A stretch of 34,742 nucleotides of DNA, taken from contig DPQQ01000010.1 of the NCBI GenBank assembly GCA_003538975.1, positions 205,840-240,581 of the forward strand. The letters are read 5' to 3'. Source of the DNA: Clostridiales bacterium. Its GTDB lineage: Bacteria > Bacillota > Clostridia > Christensenellales > Borkfalkiaceae. Positions within the stretch are counted from its first letter, which is position 1. Each line of letters begins with the position of its first letter. Position numbers and translations under genes: made by a program. Positions 1 to 5,690 of this stretch are shown in pieces. The notes beneath the pieces are model-generated. The model was not told the origin of the DNA and made no database searches. It saw only the letters and a list, made by a program, of their open reading frames with translations.

Positions 1-1
1 A

Positions 2-505
2 GAGGCCGATAATTTTTATTATCTCGCACTCGGCACGGGAGTAGGCGGAATCGCCGTTAAAAACGGAATGGTTGAAACGGGCGCGCATGGTATATCCGGG
101 CAGATCGGGTATCTGCCGTCGGCAGACGGATGCAATTCGATCGACCGGACCGCTTCGGCCCGCGGATTGGAAAGTACCGGCAAAAATAAAGGCGAGAAAT
201 TGTTTGCAGATGCCGAAAACGGCGATATTAAAGCGAAAGCCGCTTTAAAAAAGTGGTCTGTCGAAGTAATGCGCGTTATTGCGGCGATTATAGGATATTG
301 CGATCCGCCGAGAATAGTGATCGGCGGCGGAATAAGCAGGCAGGGCGAAACGTTGTTGAGATATCTGAAAGAACAAGAAGAGATTTTGCCGATTCCGTAT
401 CGCGGAAAAGCAAGACTCTGTACGGCGAAAAATTCTTGCGGCACATTGGGTGCGGCGGTATACGCTTTGAAAAAATTAAAAAAACAGACGCGGATAGGAG
501 AATAA
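2..505 (+). CDS. nanK: ROK family sugar kinase, C-terminal part (probable N-acetylmannosamine kinase), cut by window edge
   Basis: The reading frame is open from the window edge, so the N-terminal ATP-binding part is missing. What is visible is the second half of a ROK kinase: LGTGVGGIAV, then the GAHGISGQIGYLP stretch that in ROK proteins carries the catalytic-side histidine and glutamate region, and near the end the IVIGGGISRQG motif. ROK kinases phosphorylate hexoses or N-acylhexosamines in the cytoplasm. The stop is one base before the start of nanE, so the two are co-translated. This neighbour makes ManNAc the likely substrate (ManNAc to ManNAc-6-P in sialic acid breakdown); that assignment is inferred from context, since ROK substrate cannot be read from this fragment. 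Glucokinase remains the alternative. Confidence 0.8.
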   Translation, partial: EADNFYYLALGTGVGGIAVKNGMVETGAHGISGQIGYLPSADGCNSIDRTASARGLESTGKNKGEKLFADAENGDIKAKAALKKWSVEVMRVIAAIIGYCDPPRIVIGGGISRQGETLLRYLKEQEEILPIPYRGKARLCTAKNSCGTLGAAVYALKKLKKQTRIGE

Positions 506-506
506 A

Positions 507-1196
507 ATGAGAACGATTGAAGAAATAAAAAAGACTATAAGGGGCGGACTGATCGTATCGTGTCAGGCGCTTGATAACGAGCCTATGCACAGCTCGTTTA
601 TTATGGGCAGGTTTGCAAAAGCGGCGGCAGAAGGCGGAGCCGTGGGGATCAGAGCAAATACGGCGGAAGATATTAAGGAAATCAAAAAAAACACGTCGCT
701 GCCTGTGATAGGAATCGTGAAACGCGATTACGAAGGGAGCGATGTGTATATTACTCCCACGATTAAAGAGGTTGACGAGTTGATGGCTGTCGGCGTAGAT
801 ATTATGGCGATCGACGCGACAAAGCGTCTGCGTCCCGGAAAAGTGGATCTTTGCACTTTCGTAAAACAAATCAGAGAAAAATATCCCGACGTCGTATTGA
901 TGGCGGATACTTCGGATTACGACGAAATGATCTATGCCGACAAGCTCGGCTTCGACTTCGTCGGAACAACTATGCGCGGTTACACAGATTATACAAAAGG
1001 CGTAAAAATTCCCGATTTTGATTTGATAAAGAGAGTTTCGGGCGAAATATCCGCGCCCGTGATCGCCGAAGGCGGAATATGGGAGCCGCAGGAACTGAAG
1101 AGAGCGTTGGAAAGCGGCGCGTTTGCCGCTGTTGTAGGCGGTGCGATTACGCGTCCGCAGAATATTACGAGAAGATTTGTAAATATACTACGGTAA
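507..1196 (+). CDS. nanE: N-acylglucosamine-6-phosphate 2-epimerase NanE
   Basis: The 229-aa protein has the normal NanE length and reads as the family throughout: GGLIVSCQALDNEPMHSS at the start, VIGIVKRDY, the ITPT motif, DATKR-L-RP, the MADTSDYDE segment and the closing phosphate-binding VIAEGGIW and VVGGAITRP loops of a TIM barrel. It converts N-acetylmannosamine-6-phosphate to N-acetylglucosamine-6-phosphate in the cytoplasm, the step after NanK in sialic acid catabolism. The ATG follows the upstream stop by one base and uses the GGAG inside the end of the kinase gene as ribosome binding site. Use of host mucin sialic acid is a reasonable inference for the organism. Confidence 0.95.
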   Translation: MRTIEEIKKTIRGGLIVSCQALDNEPMHSSFIMGRFAKAAAEGGAVGIRANTAEDIKEIKKNTSLPVIGIVKRDYEGSDVYITPTIKEVDELMAVGVDIMAIDATKRLRPGKVDLCTFVKQIREKYPDVVLMADTSDYDEMIYADKLGFDFVGTTMRGYTDYTKGVKIPDFDLIKRVSGEISAPVIAEGGIWEPQELKRALESGAFAAVVGGAITRPQNITRRFVNILR

Positions 1197-1226
1197 TCCG
1201 ACGGAATATTCTTAAATCTACTATTT

Positions 1227-1295
1227 ACGGACATTGTGTTTATTATTGCGAAAAGCAATCGACGGAAGGAAATGCAATGTCCGTTATTTTATTTC
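1227..1295 (+). terminator. Intrinsic terminator of the nan operon
   Basis: A perfect 10-bp stem (ACGGACATTG at 1227-1236 with CAATGTCCGT at 1275-1284) encloses a smaller hairpin (ATTGC/GCAAT) and is followed by a T-rich tract. It sits 30 bases after nanE. The rest of the 225-base gap to the next gene holds no other feature I can support. Confidence 0.7.
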
Positions 1296-1421
1296 CGTAT
1301 TTTCTGATTTATTGCATGTGATTTTCCGGAAGATCACGCCTTTTCGCCAAGAAAGGGTATATTCGCAAGCAAAGAATAATTGTCCTATCGTTAATTATAA
1401 CGGATAAACAGAAGGATAAAG

Positions 1422-2300
1422 ATGATAAATATAATAAATAAAACTTCGCAGACAGATTTATGCGATTTACACACGCATTCGGCTTATTCGGACGGAACTT
1501 TTACGCCGGAAGAACTTGTAAAAGCCGCAAAATCCGAAAATCTGAGAGCTGTGGCACTGACAGACCATAATACGACGGACGGAATAAAAGAATTCGTTAA
1601 AGCAGGTAAAAAATACGGCGTAGAGTGTATACCGGGAGTAGAAATTTCGTCGGGATATAAAAATAAAGAGTTGCATATAGTGGCTTTATTTTTCAAAAAT
1701 ACCGATTATTCGCAGGTAGACGAATTTTTAGCCGGACAGAGAAAAAAGAAGGAAGAGAGTAACAAACTTTTAGCCGAAAGGCTTAATAAAAGCGGTTATA
1801 ACGTAAATTACGACGAGATAAAAAGCGAAGCCCGCGGATCGGTGAACAGAGTTCATTTTGCAAAAGAACTTATAAAAAACGGCTATATAAAAACGGTAAA
1901 AGAAGGCTTCGACACGATTTTATCCGAAAACCGGGGAATATACGTTCCGTCGCAAAAAGTAAGTTCTTTCGACGTAATAAAAATTATAAAATCGGCAGGC
2001 GGAGTTTCGGTTTTCGCTCATCCGCTTATTTCTTTGGAAAAGGGAGAATTGCCTGCATATTTAACCGAAGCGAAAAAGTACGGACTTGACGCGATTGAGA
2101 CAATGTACTCGAAATATAACGAATGCGATCGGGAGTTTTCGGACAGCATTGCCGAAGAATTCGGACTGTTAAAAAGCGGCGGAAGCGATTTTCACGGCGA
2201 AAATAAACTGGAAATAAGTTTGGGTAGCGGATGCGGGGATCTTGCCGTTCCGTACGATTTTGCAAAAAAGCTTGAAGCGTCGAAAAATATTGAGTCTTAG
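1422..2300 (+). CDS. PHP-domain metal-dependent phosphoesterase (RNase AM / 3',5'-nucleoside bisphosphate phosphatase-like)
   Basis: The 292-aa protein shows the PHP metal-ligand motifs in order: DLHTHSAYSDG (H17, H19), LTDHNT, GVEISS, FAHP and a closing GSDFHG. This order and length match the stand-alone PHP phosphoesterases of the YciV/RNase AM type, which remove phosphate from 3',5'-bisphosphonucleotides or the 5' ends of RNA fragments in the cytoplasm. The exact substrate cannot be read from sequence. GAAGGA lies 5 bases before the ATG. It stands after the nan terminator and 74 bases before a WYL regulator, with no terminator between, so the two may be co-transcribed. Confidence 0.85.
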   Translation: MINIINKTSQTDLCDLHTHSAYSDGTFTPEELVKAAKSENLRAVALTDHNTTDGIKEFVKAGKKYGVECIPGVEISSGYKNKELHIVALFFKNTDYSQVDEFLAGQRKKKEESNKLLAERLNKSGYNVNYDEIKSEARGSVNRVHFAKELIKNGYIKTVKEGFDTILSENRGIYVPSQKVSSFDVIKIIKSAGGVSVFAHPLISLEKGELPAYLTEAKKYGLDAIETMYSKYNECDREFSDSIAEEFGLLKSGGSDFHGENKLEISLGSGCGDLAVPYDFAKKLEASKNIES

Positions 2301-2316
2301 ACTGCAGAAATAGCTG

Positions 2317-2336
2317 TTTGTTTTTATGTAAACAAA
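2317..2336. promoter_or_regulatory. Inverted repeat, possible operator before the WYL regulator gene
   Basis: TTTGTTT and AAACAAA are perfect inverted 7-mers separated by six bases, 38 bases before the regulator start. A weak -10-like TATAAA follows at 2344. Such a site could be an autoregulatory operator, but AT-rich inverted repeats arise often by chance. Confidence 0.25.
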
Positions 2337-2374
2337 AGTAAAATATAAATATTCAAAAAAAGGACGGATCTGTC

Positions 2375-3364
2375 ATGGCAAACCCGGATAATAAAAAGTT
2401 ACTTATTTTATACGTTCTCGAAATTCTGAAAGATTACAGCGACGAAGATCACCCCTTACTGCAAAAAGAAATAGCGGATAAAATATTTACCCGCTACGGA
2501 ATGGATTGCGAAAGAAAAGCTGTCGCCGCGAATATAAATTGTCTCGAAGAATTCGGCTACGATATAGAACGCATTAAAAACAAAGGCGTTTATCTCGGCG
2601 AGAGAGAATTCGAACCGAGCGAAATAGCTTTTCTGGTAGACTCGGTTTTTTCGAGTAAAATTATAAACGCCAAGCAGAGCCGAGAACTTGCCGAAAAGTT
2701 GTACCGTCCGCTCAGCATAAGACAGCGTAAAACGTTTAATTATATTTACAAAGCCGATGAAATTTCACGTACGGACAACAATCTGATTTTTTATAATATC
2801 GAAGTGATAAAATCGGCGATAGAACAGAAGAAAAAGGTAGAATTCGGCTATAATTCCTATACGCTAAAAAAGGAAACGGAAACTAAAAAGAGAGTTGTCT
2901 CGCCTTACTTTATGATAAACAGCCAGGGGAAGTATTATCTTGTCGGAACGTTCCGCAAAGATTGGGGACTTACCAACTTCAGAATAGAGCGTATGACGGG
3001 GATAACGGTGAGCGGAGAAAAGGCGGAGCCGATTGAGAGCGTAAGAGGATACGAAAACGGCGTAGATATAGCGGAATATGCGAACGAAAATATTTACGCT
3101 TTCGGCGGCGAGTCTGTAAAAGCCACGCTCAGGCTTACCGGCGATTATATAGTAAACGCAGTGTACGAATGGTTCGACGACAGAGCGAACGTTTACGAAA
3201 GAAACGGCGAAATATTAGCAACCGTTTGTGCAAACGAACGCGCTCTTATTTACTGGTGTATGCAGTACGGCGAATCGGCCGAACTTTTATCGCCCGAAAA
3301 AACAAGAAAAAAGCTTTGCGAAATTATTTCTTCGATGAAAGAAAGATATGAAAAAAATGTATAA
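2375..3364 (+). CDS. HTH plus WYL-domain transcriptional regulator
   Basis: The 329-aa protein has an N-terminal winged helix (about residues 8-75, with the pattern LLQKEIADKIF and a recognition-like segment AVAANINCLEEFGYDI) and a WYL ligand-binding domain (about 140-220) with the signature region GKYYLVGTFRKDWGLTNFRI. A C-terminal WCX-like extension follows (about 235-325). WYL proteins are cytoplasmic regulators that often sense nucleic-acid fragments or nucleotides. The neighbouring PHP phosphoesterase, itself a nucleotide or RNA-end enzyme family, makes a nucleotide-type signal an attractive guess but nothing more. AAGGAC lies about 13 bases before the ATG. Confidence 0.85.
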   Translation: MANPDNKKLLILYVLEILKDYSDEDHPLLQKEIADKIFTRYGMDCERKAVAANINCLEEFGYDIERIKNKGVYLGEREFEPSEIAFLVDSVFSSKIINAKQSRELAEKLYRPLSIRQRKTFNYIYKADEISRTDNNLIFYNIEVIKSAIEQKKKVEFGYNSYTLKKETETKKRVVSPYFMINSQGKYYLVGTFRKDWGLTNFRIERMTGITVSGEKAEPIESVRGYENGVDIAEYANENIYAFGGESVKATLRLTGDYIVNAVYEWFDDRANVYERNGEILATVCANERALIYWCMQYGESAELLSPEKTRKKLCEIISSMKERYEKNV

Positions 3365-3406
3365 AATGTGGAAATTAAACTAACTGTAAATAAAAAAAGT
3401 TAAGCA

Positions 3407-3452
3407 TTAAATCAACGCCTAACCGTAAATTAAATCAACACCCAACCGTAAA
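3407..3452 (+). repeat. Two tandem copies of a 23-bp repeat
   Basis: Copies at 3407-3429 and 3430-3452 start with TTAAATCAAC and end with AACCGTAAA; they differ at two of 23 positions. A more degenerate partial copy seems to precede them (3374-3391). They lie in the intergenic stretch after the WYL gene, just before a tRNA-like fragment and the tRNA terminator. Confidence 0.6.
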
Positions 3453-3465
3453 TCGTATAGAAAAT

Positions 3466-3503
3466 AACAGCGTGGGTTCAAATCCCGTTTACTACTCGGC
3501 AGA
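3466..3503 (+). other. Fragment resembling the 3' part of a tRNA (T-arm), possible relic
   Basis: The stretch contains a T-arm-like element, GTGGG-TTCAAAT-CCCGT, with two wobble pairs, followed by an acceptor-like tail but no CCA. I find no matching D-arm, anticodon arm or 5' acceptor strand upstream, so it is not a working tRNA. It may be a remnant of tRNA gene rearrangement or of an integration event beside the functional tRNA genes. Confidence 0.3.
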
Positions 3504-3526
3504 AATTTGAACCCGTATTTTGAGCA

Positions 3527-3567
3527 TAAAAAAATGAACCCGAACTTTAACCTTTTTTACGGGTTCA
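3527..3567 (-). terminator. Intrinsic terminator of the tRNA-Pro/tRNA-Ser unit
   Basis: Read on the minus strand, TGAACCCG (plus-strand 3560-3567) pairs perfectly with CGGGTTCA (3535-3542) and is followed directly by seven T residues. It lies 15 bases beyond the 3' end of tRNA-Ser. Confidence 0.75.
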
Positions 3568-3581
3568 GCTCAGGTTCATCT

Positions 3582-3669
3582 TGGCGGAGAGGACAGGATT
3601 TGAACCTGCGGTACGTTTCCGTACACAACATTTCCAATGTTGCACCATAGACCACTCAGACACCTCTCC
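3582..3669 (-). tRNA. tRNA-Ser, anticodon GGA
   Basis: On the minus strand the acceptor GGAGAGG pairs with CCTCTCC, followed by discriminator G and an encoded CCA. The anticodon loop TTGGAAA gives GGA (reads UCC). A long variable arm (TGTACGG / CCGTACC-type pairing) and the T-arm loop TTCAAAT fit a class II serine tRNA of 88 bases. Confidence 0.95.
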
Positions 3670-3675
3670 GTATAA

Positions 3676-3751
3676 TGGTCGGAGTGAGGTGACTTGAACA
3701 CCCGACCTCTTGGTCCCGAACCAAGCGCGCTACCAACTGCGCTACACCCCG
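3676..3751 (-). tRNA. tRNA-Pro, anticodon CGG
   Basis: On the minus strand the acceptor CGGGGTG pairs with CACTCCG (one G-T wobble), followed by A and an encoded CCA. The anticodon stem CTTGG/CCAAG closes the loop TTCGGGA, giving CGG (reads CCG). The length of 76 bases is normal. It is six bases upstream of tRNA-Ser and shares its promoter and terminator. Confidence 0.95.
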
Positions 3752-3771
3752 CTCTTTTACATAGCCAAGGT

Positions 3772-3800
3772 ATTATAACATCTTTTTTTTGAAATATCAA
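3772..3800 (-). promoter_or_regulatory. Sigma-A promoter of the tRNA-Pro/tRNA-Ser unit
   Basis: On the minus strand TTGATA (plus 3795-3800) is followed after exactly 17 bases by a consensus TATAAT (plus 3772-3777). The start of transcription would fall about 15 bases before tRNA-Pro. Confidence 0.85.
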
Positions 3801-3838
3801 ATATTTTTTCGATAAAAAAATCAATAACCTAAAATTTC

Positions 3839-3867
3839 TTGCAAAAACTTGGCGAATGAGTTAAAAT
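3839..3867 (+). promoter_or_regulatory. Sigma-A promoter for a structured RNA and probably tRNA-Leu
   Basis: TTGCAA at 3839-3844 and TAAAAT at 3862-3867 are separated by exactly 17 bases. No protein-coding gene follows; the first things downstream are a nested hairpin at 3887-3958 and tRNA-Leu at 4113. Confidence 0.65.
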
Positions 3868-3873
3868 ATTTTA

Positions 3874-3960
3874 GTAAAAACGGTCGGTTGCGATCAGATT
3901 CTCGCTCATATTTTCGATTACAAGTCGGCTTGATGCCTTGTAAGAATCTTTTCGCAACGC
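3874..3960 (+). ncRNA. Candidate structured RNA, three nested helices
   Basis: Three stems nest inside one another: GTTGCG 3887-3892 with CGCAAC 3953-3958; AGATTCT 3896-3902 with AGAATCT 3943-3949; TACAAG 3919-3924 with CTTGTA 3937-3942. The element begins about 13 bases after the expected transcription start of the 3839 promoter. I do not recognise it as 6S RNA, SRP RNA, RNase P or tmRNA. It could be a small RNA or the 5' leader of the tRNA-Leu transcript. A separate 8-bp hairpin (CGGCGGAA/TTCCGCCG, 4007-4023) lies further down; the rest of 3961-4112 is unexplained. Confidence 0.4.
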
Positions 3961-4112
3961 AAAAACGGTAAAAAGGGGAGGCCGTCTCGTTTGTTTTTGA
4001 TGGTATCGGCGGAAATTCCGCCGGCGTTATCAGGCTTTATTATGCGTTATTAAAAGAGCGGATATAAACGAAAGCAAAGCGAGTTTTATAAAAATTTTAT
4101 AAAAATAATTAT

Positions 4113-4195
4113 GCGGGCGTGGTGGAATTGGCAGACACGATGGACTTAGGATCCATTGGGCAACCATGCAGGTTCAACCCCTGTCGTCCGCACCA
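4113..4195 (+). tRNA. tRNA-Leu, anticodon TAG
   Basis: Acceptor GCGGGCG pairs with CGTCCGC (one wobble), then A and an encoded CCA. The anticodon stem ATGGA/TCCAT closes the loop CTTAGGA, giving TAG (reads CUA). The D-arm and T-arm are normal and the variable region is of leucine type; length 83 bases. Confidence 0.95.
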
Positions 4196-4197
4196 TA

Positions 4198-4232
4198 AAG
4201 TCCGAAGCAACGTTAAGTTGCCGGACTTTTTT
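4198..4232 (+). terminator. Intrinsic terminator of tRNA-Leu
   Basis: AAGTCCG (4198-4204) pairs with CGGACTT (4222-4228), with an inner GCAAC/GTTGC stem, followed by a T run. It starts two bases after the tRNA. Between here and the 4399 promoter I see only short hairpins and no gene. Confidence 0.85.
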
Positions 4233-4398
4233 ATTGACAGAATATTTAAAGCTTTGTCGTAAGGCAAAGTATATACAATAACCCCGGATAAGGGCGGTTA
4301 TTCTATCCGATTATTTATATATAAATAAAAAGTGAAACAGAAATCGGAACGGTAGCAAAAAAATCGAAGCAGTAATGCGTCTGCGTTGTAAAAAAAAC

Positions 4399-4428
4399 TT
4401 GACAAGTTCGTTTTTTGTATGATATTAT
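4399..4428 (+). promoter_or_regulatory. Sigma-A promoter of surface-protein unit 1
   Basis: A consensus TTGACA (4399-4404) and TATTAT (4423-4428) lie 18 bases apart. Transcription would begin near 4436, just before riboswitch A. Confidence 0.75.
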
Positions 4429-4443
4429 AAACTAAAATAAATA

Positions 4444-4540
4444 AAGATCAGGGCAAAACCGTCGCGAGGCGGTGACGCAAAGCCAAGAAACTTTTTATTA
4501 TTTTAATAAAGATTTACTAAAAAGTTCGTCCGGTTGCAAT
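4444..4540 (+). promoter_or_regulatory. Cyclic-di-GMP-I (GEMM-I) riboswitch A
   Basis: The aptamer core is clear: AGGGCAAAACC, a P2 hairpin CCGTC-GCGA-GGCGG capped by a GNRA tetraloop, then GACGCAAAGCC, a P3 stem AAACTTTTTA/TAAAAAGTT, and the closing GTCCGGTTGC. The base that pairs with one guanine of the ligand (G20 in Vc2 numbering) is G at 4452, as expected for c-di-GMP. The last aptamer segment GGTTGCAA is also the first strand of the downstream terminator, so ligand binding and termination compete; this arrangement suggests, but does not prove, an ON switch. It controls genes 4708 and 5691. Confidence 0.9.
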
Positions 4541-4570
4541 TACGTTTATAGCGTTATTGCAACCTTTTTT
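4532..4570 (+). terminator. Riboswitch A terminator
   Basis: GGTTGCAAT pairs perfectly with ATTGCAACC and is followed by TTTTTT. The first strand overlaps the aptamer's 3' end, the usual expression platform of a transcriptional riboswitch. Confidence 0.9.
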
Positions 4571-4707
4571 ATTTATAAAAACCGTGTTAAACGGAACCGT
4601 CATACGGCTAATCCGGCTCCCCGACAAGGGCATATAACAACCCCAACGGCATACCGCGAAACAAGGCGTGCAATCGCAAACGCCATATAAAGTGCAGACG
4701 TAAGAAT

Positions 4708-5538
4708 ATGAAGGAAAAGAAAAAAGCATTAGTCAACTTAATAATATCCGCGCTATTGCTTTTTTGCGCATTGTTCGTGGCGGCGACGTCGTTCGGGTGG
4801 TTTGCTTTTAACGACAGGGTAGACGGCTCCGGTATGGGCGCGGTGATCAGAAAGGACGAAAGCAACGTTACGATAGAGTACTACAAAATAAATTCGGATA
4901 AGGCTTACGAATTTATAAAAGTGAACGAAAGCGAAGCGACTCTCGGTAAATACAACCTGCTTAACGACAAGTATCAGATGCTTGCGAAAGTTTCGGTGAA
5001 GACGGGCTCGCCCGTGACGATAACGGCGACTACTTCGGTGAATTACTATATGGGCAGTAACGACGCGTTCAAGCTTCTGGCGGCAAAATCGAAAGATGAA
5101 CCCAACGTACCTAAAACGGGTACGGCGACGATAGACGGCACGACGATAGAGTACACAAATTCGCTATCGAGCGTGGTGAGCTTTGCTTGTTTAAGCAAAA
5201 ATACGAATGCGACGGACTATGCGTCGGCGACGGACGGGAACGGTTACACGCTTGCAAGCCTGCCGGAAAGGTCACGCTTCAGATCGCTTGTGGATAAGAA
5301 TAACAACACGATAGTGAATACCGTCAAAGTGTGCGAAAACTTAACTCCCGACAGCGAAACGGTAACGGTCGGCGGCAATACAACGACAAACTATTACGTT
5401 ATAATAGTATTCAGTTATGACGAATATCAGATGTCTATGGTGTTCTCGCGCAATCTTAATAACGAACTTTTGTCCGAAGCGACCGAGGACGTAACTCTCC
5501 CGTTTTTGTGCGATTTCAGTATAACGGTAACGCAGTAA
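4708..5538 (+). CDS. TasA-like, SipW-dependent-type surface protein
   Basis: The 276-aa protein starts with a charged segment and a hydrophobic helix (residues 7-29) ending in ATSFGWFAFNDRVDG. This resembles the TasA/CalY type signal, in which a SipW-family peptidase cuts near an aromatic-Ala-Phe-Asn/Ser-Asp motif (TasA has TWAAFND). The mature part is rich in Thr, Ser, Val and Asn and predicted beta-strand, with no enzymatic motif and no LPXTG anchor. It is the first gene behind riboswitch A. The start has no strong Shine-Dalgarno. I infer an exported fibre or matrix subunit; no specific named family can be assigned by eye. Confidence 0.7.
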   Translation: MKEKKKALVNLIISALLLFCALFVAATSFGWFAFNDRVDGSGMGAVIRKDESNVTIEYYKINSDKAYEFIKVNESEATLGKYNLLNDKYQMLAKVSVKTGSPVTITATTSVNYYMGSNDAFKLLAAKSKDEPNVPKTGTATIDGTTIEYTNSLSSVVSFACLSKNTNATDYASATDGNGYTLASLPERSRFRSLVDKNNNTIVNTVKVCENLTPDSETVTVGGNTTTNYYVIIVFSYDEYQMSMVFSRNLNNELLSEATEDVTLPFLCDFSITVTQ

Positions 5539-5690
5539 TCCGGACGGCGGAGAGATAAGCGAATATATAAGCGGCAAAATCAAACATAACAATTATTACA
5601 TAACAATTATTATATAATAAACAATATAACAATATATAAATAGATTAAATCATATAAAGAACACAACCAACCGAAAGGACAAAAGCACCG

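Noticed and set aside
3576..3824. Minus-strand reading frame of 82 codons
   Set aside because: It runs through tRNA-Ser, tRNA-Pro and their promoter.
4472..4690. Open reading frame across riboswitch A
   Set aside because: It covers the aptamer and terminator, and its product resembles no protein; the RNA explanation is much stronger.
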